Source: Flavobacteriales bacterium UBA7690
GTDB taxonomy: Bacteria > Bacteroidota > Bacteroidia > Flavobacteriales_F > PHOS-HE28
DNA: 64,000 nucleotides
NCBI GenBank assembly: GCA_002482775.1
Contig: DLGQ01000061.1
Span: 370 to 64,369 of the forward strand
Reading direction: 5' to 3'
The position numbers were made by a program, and so were the translations under genes. Below, one piece after another: positions 45,220-53,586 of the stretch. Under the pieces are notes generated by a model. It made no database searches. It worked only from the letters and a program-made list of their open reading frames with translations, and had not been told where the DNA came from. Within the stretch, counting starts at the first letter, position 1. Each line of letters starts with the position of its first letter.

Positions 45220-45486
45220 ATGAAACGCACACTTGTTCCCCTTTTCGCCGCCGCATTCCTCTTCGCCTGCGGCCAACCCGCCGAAACCGGCACCGATAAA
45301 AAGGATGGACAGACCATGGGCAACGATGGCGAATTGCCAGCGCACACCGAAGGCGACGGCCATGACCATGGCACCGAAGCCCACGATGAGAAGGATGGCC
45401 ACAACCACGACGATGGACACGCGCATGACGAAGCCGCGCACGATACCACCGCTGGCCACAGCCACGACGACGGACATACGCATTGA
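45220..45486 (+). CDS. His-rich metal-binding lipoprotein, copy 1
   Basis: This 88-residue protein has a lipoprotein signal (lipobox LFACG). It is followed by a short tail packed with Asp, His and Glu such as EGDGHDHGTEAHDEKDGHNH and ends GHSHDDGHTH. It would be anchored in the membrane and could bind several metal ions. It closely matches the product of 57164-57403, which is coupled to the second P-type ATPase. No known family name. Confidence 0.85.
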   Translation: MKRTLVPLFAAAFLFACGQPAETGTDKKDGQTMGNDGELPAHTEGDGHDHGTEAHDEKDGHNHDDGHAHDEAAHDTTAGHSHDDGHTH

Positions 45487-45492
45487 TGAACC

Positions 45493-45535
45493 CGCACACT
45501 GCCCGACGGGTCTTGTCCTGCCGGGCAGTAGTGCG
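45493..45535. other. Long hairpin before APHGG copy 2
   Basis: CGCACACTGCCCG (45493-45505) pairs with CGGGCAGTAGTGCG (45522-45535) as a 13-bp stem with one bulged T. It ends 9 nt before the ATG at 45545 and has no T-tract after it, so it is more likely an mRNA structure than a terminator. Confidence 0.6.
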
Positions 45536-45544
45536 AAACTCCCC

Positions 45545-45991
45545 ATGAACATGCGCATACATACCAAGTTCCGTATCGCTTTGGCGGGCACCGCACTTGC
45601 ATTCAGCTATTTGGTTTCCGCCCAGGACCAAATGCCCAAAGCCCCGCACGGGGGCATCCTTGGTGATGCAGGCACGCACTATATTGAAATGGTCGTGGCT
45701 TGGAAAGAAGCCCATTTCTACCTGCTGGATACCCTCGGCAATACGCTCCCAGTTGAAGGGTTGACGGGCACGGCCTATGTCAAGTACGATGACATGTCCT
45801 TTGGCAATCATGAGTTGACGCCGCACAAGAAGGGCTATTTCGTTGCGACCCTCAGCAAGCCGAACGACTTTGCAGTGGTCGTAAGCGTGAAGTTGCCCAG
45901 CGGTTTCCTGACTGTACAACTCAGTTCCGGCCCACTGAACGGACCGCAGCCGGTGCAGCAGCACAATGCAACGGACGGACATAAGCACTGA
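45545..45991 (+). CDS. Small secreted protein with APHGG motif, copy 2
   Basis: This 148-residue protein has a signal peptide, then KAPHGGILGDAGTHYIEMV and FYLLDTLGNTLP, and the C-terminal His-rich DGHKH. It is the middle relative of the copies at 44293 and 52458. Predicted periplasmic and metal-associated. The start at 45545 is chosen because a second ATG at 45551 would shorten the signal. A strong hairpin precedes it. Confidence 0.72.
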   Translation: MNMRIHTKFRIALAGTALAFSYLVSAQDQMPKAPHGGILGDAGTHYIEMVVAWKEAHFYLLDTLGNTLPVEGLTGTAYVKYDDMSFGNHELTPHKKGYFVATLSKPNDFAVVVSVKLPSGFLTVQLSSGPLNGPQPVQQHNATDGHKH

Positions 45992-46024
45992 AGACCCTCG
46001 GTTGGTTCATCCCCGCTCGCACTC

Positions 46025-46684
46025 ATGACCATCGACCCCAAAGCCGTACTCGCCGAATTCGGCATCGACGTGACCGGGAAGGATCCGGACGGCCAGTACC
46101 AATGGAAGATGCTCTCGCTAAAACCGGGATCGCCGGAGCGGCAGCGTTTGGAGAAGGCCTGGTCGGCGTTCGTGTTGGGTCGCAAGGCGGTGGTCGTTCC
46201 GAAGCCCGCCAGCGCGAAGAAGGGACCGGGCGCACTGGACTGGATCAAAAAGCGCTGGATGGTGCTCGTGCCAACCGTGCTCGGCATCGGTGTGCTCGGG
46301 TGGCTGCTGTTCGATCATCTTGGTCACCACGATGGGGCGGGTACGAATGTGAGGCAACAAGCCTCGGCAAGCGAATGGCGTGCGAAGTACGAGACGATCA
46401 AGACCATGCTGGATGGCAGTGGCCACGACGACGAGCACCACGACGAGTTCGTGCTGCTCGCCGAAGCCGCGAAGTCCGCGATCCAAGCGGGCCAGGGTGC
46501 GGCCATGCTGGAACGGATCCACGCCGACCTTGCTGAGGAGGGCAGGCAAGCTGGCGATCGGCCCATCAGCGAATTGGCGGAGCACACGGACCAATGGAAG
46601 CTCATCATGCAGGCGCTGATCATGAACAAAGCCGAACTGCTCGATCACGAGAAGTTGGAAGGGCATCATGAAGGAGAGCTTTAA
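46025..46684 (+). CDS. Unknown single-pass membrane protein
   Basis: This 219-residue protein has a soluble N-terminus, a transmembrane helix at about 79-98 (WMVLVPTVLGIGVLGWLLFDHLG) followed by a His-containing loop (HHDGAG), and a helical C-terminal half with HDDEHHDEFVLL. The His residues may relate to metal handling. No family recognised. It lies between the APHGG copy 2 gene and an HXXEE-type gene in the same operon. Confidence 0.6.
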   Translation: MTIDPKAVLAEFGIDVTGKDPDGQYQWKMLSLKPGSPERQRLEKAWSAFVLGRKAVVVPKPASAKKGPGALDWIKKRWMVLVPTVLGIGVLGWLLFDHLGHHDGAGTNVRQQASASEWRAKYETIKTMLDGSGHDDEHHDEFVLLAEAAKSAIQAGQGAAMLERIHADLAEEGRQAGDRPISELAEHTDQWKLIMQALIMNKAELLDHEKLEGHHEGEL

Positions 46685-46694
46685 AAACAGCCCC

Positions 46695-47252
46695 ATGAAC
46701 TATAGAAGATCCTCGGTCCCGGCAGCTTTCCTTTTCACCGTGGCGATCCTGGCCTTGGGCTATGCCGCGTTCGGGATCTGGACCGCCTTGATCTTCACCT
46801 CCGGCTTCATGGGTGGTTTCCTGCTCTGGCTGCTTGTACACACGACCGTACCCTTTGCGGCCATTCGTGTCCCCTTCTGGATCGCCTTCGCGCTCTTCCT
46901 GCTCCACCGCGTCGAAGAGAAGGTGTACGGTTTCTTCGATCGCCTGGCGTCCATTACGGGCACACCAGTGCCGGAGATCGATTCCGTCCCTGTCATCCTG
47001 CTGATCCTGCTGTCCGTTGGTGCTTGGCTCGCCGTTCCCGCTCTGGTGAAGCGTGGGTACGCCTTCGGCTACTACCTGGCCTGGACCTTCTTCGCTGCCA
47101 TGGGCATCACGGAACTCGCGCACTTCGTACTGCCCTTGTTCGAGGATCAGCCGTACGGCTACTTCCCCGGCATGGCCAGTGTAGTGGTTCTTGCGCCCTG
47201 CGCTTGGTGGGGCATGTACCGGCTTTCCCGCAGTAACGGTCCAACCTTCTGA
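46695..47252 (+). CDS. HXXEE-type integral membrane protein
   Basis: This 185-residue protein has about five transmembrane helices and the sequence LHRVEEKVYGF, which fits the HXXEE motif, plus GITELAHFVLPLF and FPGMASVVVLAPCAWWGMY. The family is widespread but its function is unknown. The ATG at 46695 is preferred; an in-frame ATG at 46668 would overlap the previous gene. It is 10 nt before the P-type ATPase gene. Confidence 0.75.
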   Translation: MNYRRSSVPAAFLFTVAILALGYAAFGIWTALIFTSGFMGGFLLWLLVHTTVPFAAIRVPFWIAFALFLLHRVEEKVYGFFDRLASITGTPVPEIDSVPVILLILLSVGAWLAVPALVKRGYAFGYYLAWTFFAAMGITELAHFVLPLFEDQPYGYFPGMASVVVLAPCAWWGMYRLSRSNGPTF

Positions 47253-47262
47253 TCCAAACACC

Positions 47263-49164
47263 ATGAGTACCGACCACGATCACGCAGAACCATCCGCCAA
47301 GGAACAAGGCAAGAGCGCCTGGCGCGCCTACTTCCCCGCCGTCGCCTCCTTCGTCCTGCTCCTTGGCGGCATTGCCATTGACCAGCTTGCGCCGCAGTTC
47401 TTCCTCCCGGAATGGAAGCGGCTCGCCTGGTACCTCGCGGCGTACCTGCCCGTGGGCCTTCCCGTGCTGGTGAAAGCGCTCAAGGCGATTGCAAAGCGTG
47501 ATGTCTTCAGCGAGTTCTTCTTGATGAGCCTTGCCACCATCGGCGCCTTCTTCATCAAGGAATATCCTGAAGGTGTTGCCGTGATGCTCTTCTACGCGGT
47601 AGGTGAACTCTTCCAGGATGCCGCCGTGGACCGTGCCAAGCGGAACATTCAAGCGTTGCTCGATGTTCGGCCCGATACCGCGAACGTGATGCGCGATGGC
47701 GTCCCGGTGGAAACTCCTGCCGCCGAGGTGAAGGTCGGTGACACCATCCGCATCCGCGTGGGTGACCGTGTGCCATTGGATGGCAAACTCCTCAGCGATA
47801 AGGCTTCCTTCGATACCGCTGCCCTCACCGGCGAAAGCGTACCACGCACCATCGTGAAGGAAGCTCCGGTGCTCGCGGGCATGATCGCTACGGACAAGGT
47901 GGTGGACATGGAAGTGACCAAGCCCTTCGGCGAAAGCAGCCTCGCCCGCATCCTCGATCTTGTGCAGAACGCCGCGAAGAGCAAGTCGCCCACGGAGCTC
48001 TTCATCCGCAAGTTCGCGCGCATCTATACGCCCATCGTGGTAGCCTTGGCCGTGGGCATCGTGCTGGTGCCCATGCTCGTGGTGGATCCCTACGTCTTCA
48101 ACGAGTGGCTGTATCGCGCGCTCATCTTCCTGGTGATCTCCTGCCCGTGCGCGCTGGTCATCAGCATACCGCTGGGCTACTTCGGCGGCATCGGCGCGGC
48201 AAGTCGCAAAGGCATCCTGCTGAAGGGCGGCAACTACCTGGACGTGCTTACCAAGGTGAACACCATCGTGATGGACAAGACCGGCACGCTCACCGAAGGT
48301 GTGTTCGCCGTGCAGGAAGTGAAGCCCGCTGCGGGCATCACGGAAGGCCGCTTGCTCGGTGTGGTGAAAGCGATGGAGACGCACAGCACGCACCCCATCG
48401 CGCAGGCGGTATTGAAGCATCCGCCGGGCGATGCCGTGGGCGATGCCACCAACGTGGAAGAGATCAGTGCGCACGGCATGCGCGGCACGGTGGATGGTAA
48501 AGAAGTGCTGGTCGGCAACACCCGGTTGTTGCGCAAATTCAACGTGTCCTACCCGTCGGAAGTGGATGCGATAGAAGACACCATCGTGGTGTGCGCGATC
48601 GGCGGTGCGTACGCGGGCTACCTCACCGTGGCCGACAAGATCAAGGCCGATGCGAAAGAGACCATCAGCCTGCTGAAGGCCCAAGGCATCCGCGACATCG
48701 TGATGCTCAGCGGCGATAAGACGGGCATCACGCAGCGTGTTGCCGCAGCGCTCGGCATCAACAAAGCCTTTGGTGATCTATTGCCGGAAGACAAGGTGAC
48801 TCGGATGCAGGAAGCGAAGAAGGACCCCACCGCCGTGGTGGCCTTCGTGGGCGACGGCATCAACGATGCGCCCGTGCTCGCGCTCAGCGATGTGGGCATC
48901 GCCATGGGCGGTCTGGGCAGCGATGCGGCGATCGAGACCGCAGACGTGGTGCTACAGAACGACAAGCCGAGCAGCATCGCTGAGGCCATCCGCATCGGCA
49001 AAGCCACCAAGCGCGTGGTGACGCAGAACATCGTGCTGGCCTTCGGCGTGAAGGCCGTTGTGCTCGTACTCGGCGCGGGCGGTTTGGCCACCCTTTGGGA
49101 AGCGGTCTTTGCGGATGTGGGGGTGGCGCTGGTGGCGATCCTGAACGCGAGCAGGATGCGGTAG
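47263..49164 (+). CDS. P1B-2-type heavy-metal ATPase (Zn/Cd/Pb), copy 1
   Basis: This 633-residue ATPase has the transmembrane ion motif CPC at 294-296 (SCPCAL), the phosphorylation Asp338 (DKTGT) and the actuator TGES. The C-terminal helices carry Lys597 (FGVKA) and Asp618 (FADVG), the pair that marks the ZntA/CadA (Zn, Cd, Pb) class. There is no N-terminal CxxC metal-binding domain, only a short acidic His stretch (MSTDHDHAEP), so metal delivery may rely on a partner such as the His-rich lipoprotein. The start at 47263 is chosen by comparison with copy 2. Confidence 0.93.
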   Translation: MSTDHDHAEPSAKEQGKSAWRAYFPAVASFVLLLGGIAIDQLAPQFFLPEWKRLAWYLAAYLPVGLPVLVKALKAIAKRDVFSEFFLMSLATIGAFFIKEYPEGVAVMLFYAVGELFQDAAVDRAKRNIQALLDVRPDTANVMRDGVPVETPAAEVKVGDTIRIRVGDRVPLDGKLLSDKASFDTAALTGESVPRTIVKEAPVLAGMIATDKVVDMEVTKPFGESSLARILDLVQNAAKSKSPTELFIRKFARIYTPIVVALAVGIVLVPMLVVDPYVFNEWLYRALIFLVISCPCALVISIPLGYFGGIGAASRKGILLKGGNYLDVLTKVNTIVMDKTGTLTEGVFAVQEVKPAAGITEGRLLGVVKAMETHSTHPIAQAVLKHPPGDAVGDATNVEEISAHGMRGTVDGKEVLVGNTRLLRKFNVSYPSEVDAIEDTIVVCAIGGAYAGYLTVADKIKADAKETISLLKAQGIRDIVMLSGDKTGITQRVAAALGINKAFGDLLPEDKVTRMQEAKKDPTAVVAFVGDGINDAPVLALSDVGIAMGGLGSDAAIETADVVLQNDKPSSIAEAIRIGKATKRVVTQNIVLAFGVKAVVLVLGAGGLATLWEAVFADVGVALVAILNASRMR

Positions 49165-49283
49165 CGCCGCGCTGATCGGTAGTAGCCCCCGGCGGATCCG
49201 GAACAATTGTTGTTAAATAACCGACCACTATCAGCCCAACGGCCGTAGAAGCACCTAACTTCACCATCGCATACAAAGGACCC

Positions 49284-49670
49284 ATGCGCCGCCTCATCGC
49301 CATCATCACCATAGCAGCCGTCCTTGGCGGGGTGGTGCCGTTGGGTGAACTGGCGAAGCTGCCTCACTTGATCGCGCACTATTTGGAGCACGCCCAAGAG
49401 GGTACTTCGTTCGGTGATTATCTGGCGTTGCACTACACGCACACCCCGACCAGCCATCAGGATCCGCACCACGACAAGGGTTGCCTACCCTTTCAAGGGG
49501 GTGAGCGCACAATGACCCCCTCGACCCTCGGTGCCATGGACCGGCCCGATGAGGGAACAGCTATCGCCGCAAGTTTTGACGAGCCGGTGACCCGGTTCGC
49601 GCTCAGTGCTGAAGAGGATCTTCCGAGCACAACGCTCGGCAGCGTCTTCCAGCCTCCACGGATGGGTTGA
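49284..49670 (+). CDS. Small secreted His-rich protein, relative of 36254-36616
   Basis: This 128-residue protein has a hydrophobic N-terminus and then LPHLIAHYLEHAQEG, DYLALHYTHTPTSHQDPHHDK and a Cys (GCLPF). The HLIAHYLEH pattern matches AVAHFLEQH of the gene at 36254. The C-terminus is acidic. It is likely periplasmic and able to bind metal. It leads the large surface protein gene and is followed by a small hairpin at 49673-49691. No family name. Confidence 0.62.
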   Translation: MRRLIAIITIAAVLGGVVPLGELAKLPHLIAHYLEHAQEGTSFGDYLALHYTHTPTSHQDPHHDKGCLPFQGGERTMTPSTLGAMDRPDEGTAIAASFDEPVTRFALSAEEDLPSTTLGSVFQPPRMG

Positions 49671-49672
49671 AC

Positions 49673-49691
49673 GGGATCCGAAAAGGATCCC
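49673..49691. other. Hairpin after the small His-rich gene
   Basis: GGGATCC and GGATCCC form a perfect 7-bp stem over a GAAAA loop, directly after the stop codon. No T-run follows, so it may be a weak terminator or an mRNA element. Confidence 0.45.
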
Positions 49692-49779
49692 AATGCCGAC
49701 TTGCCGCCTTCGATCGGTGGCAGTGGTCGGTCGGTAGTTCAACCACAGCGATCCACAGCGATCGCCAACATCCTAAACA

Positions 49780-52392
49780 ATGAAAACGTTCAACTTTCGA
49801 TCGCTACTCGCGCACAGCGCGATGAGCTTGATCCTCACCGCCGCAGCGACTTCCGCCATGGCCCAGCAGGATCTCTGGCCTGTTCGCTTCGAAGCCAACG
49901 GTGCCAAGTACCAAGTGTTCACCCCTCAGCCGGAGAGCATCACCGGCGAGCGCTTCACCGCCCGCATGGCCGTGGGCGTGCAACGTCCGCAGGACGAGCA
50001 GCCCGTGTTCGGTGCCATCTGGGGCGATGGCGTCCTGGCCCTTGACGGCGGCGCGCGCATCGGCACCCTCGCATCCTTCACCGTCAACGATGCGCGTTTT
50101 CCCAGTCTCAGCGACGAGGCGGAACTGCGCGCGATCCGCGAAGCGATCACCAGCGAACTGCCCCTCGCATCCGGCCCCATCAGCACCGACTGGCTCGCGA
50201 GCCAACTGAAAGAAGAGCAGCAATTGGGCAACAGTTTCGCCAACGATGCACCGGAGATCATCTACACCGAGAAGCCCAGCGCGCTGGTCTTCATTGATGG
50301 TGCGCCGCGCTACGAGAAGCTCACGGAGACCATGAACGACAGTGATCCGGTGTACGCCACCTCCGGCGGCGTCGCGATCGATCGTGTAACGAACACGCCC
50401 TACATGATCATGCGCCCGGTGGGTGGCGATCACTACCTGTATGGATCGAAGCTGTGGTTCCGTTCGCGCGACATCGAAGGTCCATGGCGGCAGGTGGAGA
50501 ACGTGCCTGCCGAGTTGCGTGCGATAGGTGAGAAAGCTGAAAGCACGGCCGAGGTCACGGCGAGCGACGATCAACGCAAAGTGCCGGAGATCATCGTACG
50601 CACCACACCTGCTGAGCTGCTCGATCTGGATGGCCCGCCGCAATTCGAGCCGGTGCAGAACACATCATTGCTGTACGCAACGAACACCAACCGCAACTTC
50701 TTCCTGGATATCGGCACTCAGCAGTACTACCTGCTGGCCAGCGGCCGCTGGTTCGCCACGCGCGATGCGAAGAGCGGACCGTGGGCCTTCGTGCCTTCGG
50801 ACAAGTTGCCCGCGTCGTTCGCCTCCATTCCCGAGGGATCGAAGAAGGATGCCGTGCTCGCGCACATCAGCGGTACCGATGCCGCGCAGGACGCCGCGCG
50901 CAACGCGAACGTCCCGCAGTCCGCGCAGATCGATCGCAGCACGGCGAGCGTATCCGTCACCTACCAGGGTGCGCCTGAATTCGAACGCATCGCAGGCACC
51001 AACGTGGAGTTCGCCCCCAACGCCAGCACCAATGTGCTGCGCATCAATGGCCGCTACTACGTGTGCGACAATGCCGTGTGGTTCGAAGGAGATTCTCCCG
51101 ACGGCCCGTGGATGGTGAGCACACAAGTGCCTGCTGAAGTGAGCAGCATACCGCCGAGCAGCCCGGTGTACAACGTGCGTTACGTGTACATCTACGACAG
51201 CACGCCGCAGTACGTCTATGGCGGTTACACACCCGGCTACCTGGGCAGTTATGGTTTCGGCGGAAGCCTCTTCTATGGCACCGGCTACAACTATGGTGGT
51301 GGCTGGGGCAATTACTACAACCCGTGGCCTACCACCTGGGGCTTCGGCATGGGCTATGATCCGTGGAACGGTTGGGGCTTCGGTGGCAACTGGGGCTGGG
51401 GTTGGAATTACGGCGGCTATGGTGGGTTTGGCCACCATGCTTGGGGCCATGGCTGGTGGGGCTCGGCCTACAACAACCCGCACTACTTCGACCCGCACCA
51501 CGGCGGCTACTACGGCCACCACAACAACGGATACGGTGGGTACGGGCAGCATGCGTACAATGCGCAATCATCCCACGCTGCACGCCCGGTCGGGGTGTAT
51601 GCTGGTCGCAATGGAGCAGGCATTCGTCCTGCACCGATCGCAAGGCCATTGTCCGGTTCCAACATGAAACCCGCAGGCGCGGACGGAACCATTGGACGCC
51701 CCATGACCAAGCCCGGTACACGACCCGCTTTCACGGATGCTCGCGGGAACACCTTCGGGGCGAGCGTTGACGGCACGAAGCCGACAACCGCTTCCATCTG
51801 GGGCCGCACCCCGGCGCAAGGTCGTCCGGCAGTGGCACCGAGCACGACCACGGTCGGGACCGACCGACCGGTGCAACGGCCCATCACCGATGCGCGCGGC
51901 AATACATACCGCCCCAACACCGGCGATGCTGTGCGCAACGACAACGGCTCATGGGGCCGCGTGGCTCCACCTGCGCCTGCACGTACGGAGTACAACACTA
52001 CCCGGCCGAACAGCGCGCGACCCGATGTGCAGTCGCGCCCGAGCGGCAACCAACGACCAGCGTACCAACAGGATCCGCAACGCCAAGCCCCCCAGCGCAA
52101 CTACAGTGCGCCCAGCGCACCGCGGTACAACAACGGCACGCAGCGCGGGAACAGCAACGGTGGCTACCGTCCGCAACAAGCTCCGCCGAGCCGCACGTAC
52201 AGCGCGCCCAGCGCGCCACGCAACAATGGTGGAAGCCGTGGCGGCGGATACAGCGGTGGTGGGAACCGTGGTGGCGGGGGTGGTTCCATGCACAGCGGCG
52301 GCGGCGGTGGAGGAAGCAGAGGTGGTGGATCGATCGGTGGCGGAAGTCGCGGAGGAGGTGGAGGTGGAAGTCGCGGCGGAGGTCGCCGATAG
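49780..52392 (+). CDS. Large exported Gly/Tyr/Trp-rich surface protein
   Basis: This 870-residue protein has a signal peptide (to about residue 28). The ordered N-terminal half (about 30-465) has repeats such as FEPVQNTSLLYATNTNRNFF, YYLLASGRWFATRDAKSGPW, RYYVCDNAVWFEGDSPDGPW and LYGSKLWFRSRDIEGPW, which look like a repeated beta module. A low-complexity middle (480-600) is rich in Gly, Tyr, Trp and His (YGGYGGFGHHAWGHGWW). A Ser/Asn/Arg/Pro tail then ends in Gly-rich repeats. Similar proteins in databases are often called carbohydrate-binding family V/XII, but the role is unproven. It may be a metal-sequestering or adhesive surface protein. Confidence 0.7.
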   Translation: MKTFNFRSLLAHSAMSLILTAAATSAMAQQDLWPVRFEANGAKYQVFTPQPESITGERFTARMAVGVQRPQDEQPVFGAIWGDGVLALDGGARIGTLASFTVNDARFPSLSDEAELRAIREAITSELPLASGPISTDWLASQLKEEQQLGNSFANDAPEIIYTEKPSALVFIDGAPRYEKLTETMNDSDPVYATSGGVAIDRVTNTPYMIMRPVGGDHYLYGSKLWFRSRDIEGPWRQVENVPAELRAIGEKAESTAEVTASDDQRKVPEIIVRTTPAELLDLDGPPQFEPVQNTSLLYATNTNRNFFLDIGTQQYYLLASGRWFATRDAKSGPWAFVPSDKLPASFASIPEGSKKDAVLAHISGTDAAQDAARNANVPQSAQIDRSTASVSVTYQGAPEFERIAGTNVEFAPNASTNVLRINGRYYVCDNAVWFEGDSPDGPWMVSTQVPAEVSSIPPSSPVYNVRYVYIYDSTPQYVYGGYTPGYLGSYGFGGSLFYGTGYNYGGGWGNYYNPWPTTWGFGMGYDPWNGWGFGGNWGWGWNYGGYGGFGHHAWGHGWWGSAYNNPHYFDPHHGGYYGHHNNGYGGYGQHAYNAQSSHAARPVGVYAGRNGAGIRPAPIARPLSGSNMKPAGADGTIGRPMTKPGTRPAFTDARGNTFGASVDGTKPTTASIWGRTPAQGRPAVAPSTTTVGTDRPVQRPITDARGNTYRPNTGDAVRNDNGSWGRVAPPAPARTEYNTTRPNSARPDVQSRPSGNQRPAYQQDPQRQAPQRNYSAPSAPRYNNGTQRGNSNGGYRPQQAPPSRTYSAPSAPRNNGGSRGGGYSGGGNRGGGGGSMHSGGGGGGSRGGGSIGGGSRGGGGGGSRGGGRR

Positions 52393-52402
52393 ATCAACAA
52401 GT

Positions 52403-52431
52403 TCCCGCCGGGAGGAGAACTCCCGGCGGGA
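52403..52431. other. Perfect 12-bp hairpin before APHGG copy 3
   Basis: TCCCGCCGGGAG (52403-52414) and CTCCCGGCGGGA (52420-52431) form a perfect 12-bp stem over GAGAA. It lies between the surface-protein gene and the ATG at 52458, and no T-run follows. It could stabilise or attenuate the message. Confidence 0.65.
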
Positions 52432-52457
52432 GCGACTATTCATTACCGACAACGAAC

Positions 52458-52895
52458 ATGAGGAACGTGATCAATGCATCCATGATCGCCATTGGCCTGT
52501 TGAGCAACAGCTCTATCAGCCTGGCACAGGACCGGCCGAACGCAGCCCCACATGGTGGCGCAGTGGCCAAGGCGGGCAACTACCACATTGAAATGGTGAA
52601 GAGCGGCGATGCCGTGGAATTCTACCTGCTCGATGCCGCGAAGAAGACCTTGCCCAACAAGGGCATCACAGCGAACGCTGCGTTCTCCTTTGCCGATGGA
52701 ACCACGTCGACCATGGACTTGGAAGCGATCGGTGATGACCACTTCCGCGTGGTATTGTTCACCGCAAGCGAGTTCAAGGTGACGGTCACCTTCACTGTGA
52801 ACAAACAAACAGTGAGCGCGCGACTGGACTCCGGCGCAAGGCAGCCTGTGCCGCGAGAGAAGCCGCATTCTTCATCCGACGGCCACCAACACTGA
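52458..52895 (+). CDS. Small secreted protein with APHGG motif, copy 3
   Basis: This 145-residue protein has a signal peptide ending SLAQ. The shared pattern is AAPHGGAVAKAGNYHIEMV and FYLLDAAKKTLP, and it ends with the His-rich DGHQH. It is the third member of the family at 44293 and 45545. Predicted periplasmic. The ATG at 52458 directly precedes the signal peptide; longer frames from upstream are out of context. Confidence 0.72.
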   Translation: MRNVINASMIAIGLLSNSSISLAQDRPNAAPHGGAVAKAGNYHIEMVKSGDAVEFYLLDAAKKTLPNKGITANAAFSFADGTTSTMDLEAIGDDHFRVVLFTASEFKVTVTFTVNKQTVSARLDSGARQPVPREKPHSSSDGHQH

Positions 52896-52904
52896 ACGCT
52901 ACGC

Positions 52905-53558
52905 ATGATGTCCACCATCCGCACCCTCACTTTTGGCGCATGCTTCGCGCCCCTATTGCTGCTCGCCCAAGCCCCCACTTCACGGAACGGGCCGAAGCTG
53001 GGTCTGAGCATGGCTTCCATCAGTGGTGGCTCGTTCTTCTCTTGGAGTGGCCAGCCGAAGTTCGGCCCGCTTGTCGGTTGGAGTTTTGAAGCCCCCTTGG
53101 CGAACCAGGCCAGTTTGTTGATCGAACCGATGCTCATGAGCAAGGGGAGCGTTTCGGTGAACAGCACCTTGAAGACCCGCTCGAGCGTATCACAGACCTA
53201 TCTGGAAATGCCGTTGATGCTGAAGCTGAGCACCAACCCCGATCCGCAAGGCGTGTTCCTCTCGGCCGGGATCATCTACGGCTACTTCCTGCGCGGCAAG
53301 GTGCGCAACTACCAGAACGGCACGCTGCTTTCGGAGTATGCCTTCTCAACAGCGCAGAAGAACAGCCAGTGGAGCATGGGCCTCGGTCTCGGTCGCGAGA
53401 AAGGGAACTGGCTTTGGGAGGTACGCGCACAGAATAGTTTCCGGTTCTCCCGTTACATCACCGCACATAACATCGTCATGAGCCTGCAAGTGGCCTGGCG
53501 CTTCCCCCAAGAGGGCCGCAAGAAGAAGCGTGCGCAGGGGACCGAAGAGGAAGAATGA
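52905..53558 (+). CDS. PorT-type outer-membrane beta-barrel protein
   Basis: This 217-residue protein has a signal peptide, then alternating hydrophobic strands: GLSMASISGGSFFSWS, SLLIEPMLMSKGSVSV, TYLEMPLMLKLSTN, GVFLSAGIIYGYFLRG and a terminal MSLQVAWRF. This is the pattern of small PorT-like barrels in Bacteroidota outer membranes. It has a short basic/acidic tail after the last strand. Substrate unknown. It is 9 nt after APHGG copy 3, so it may act with the metal module. Confidence 0.72.
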   Translation: MMSTIRTLTFGACFAPLLLLAQAPTSRNGPKLGLSMASISGGSFFSWSGQPKFGPLVGWSFEAPLANQASLLIEPMLMSKGSVSVNSTLKTRSSVSQTYLEMPLMLKLSTNPDPQGVFLSAGIIYGYFLRGKVRNYQNGTLLSEYAFSTAQKNSQWSMGLGLGREKGNWLWEVRAQNSFRFSRYITAHNIVMSLQVAWRFPQEGRKKKRAQGTEEEE

Positions 53559-53586
53559 GCGACTGTAACCTTAACAACCCGCATGA

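Noticed and set aside
47191..47262. Longer start for the first P-type ATPase
   Set aside because: It overlaps the HXXEE gene and has no match in the second copy, whose start aligns with 47263.
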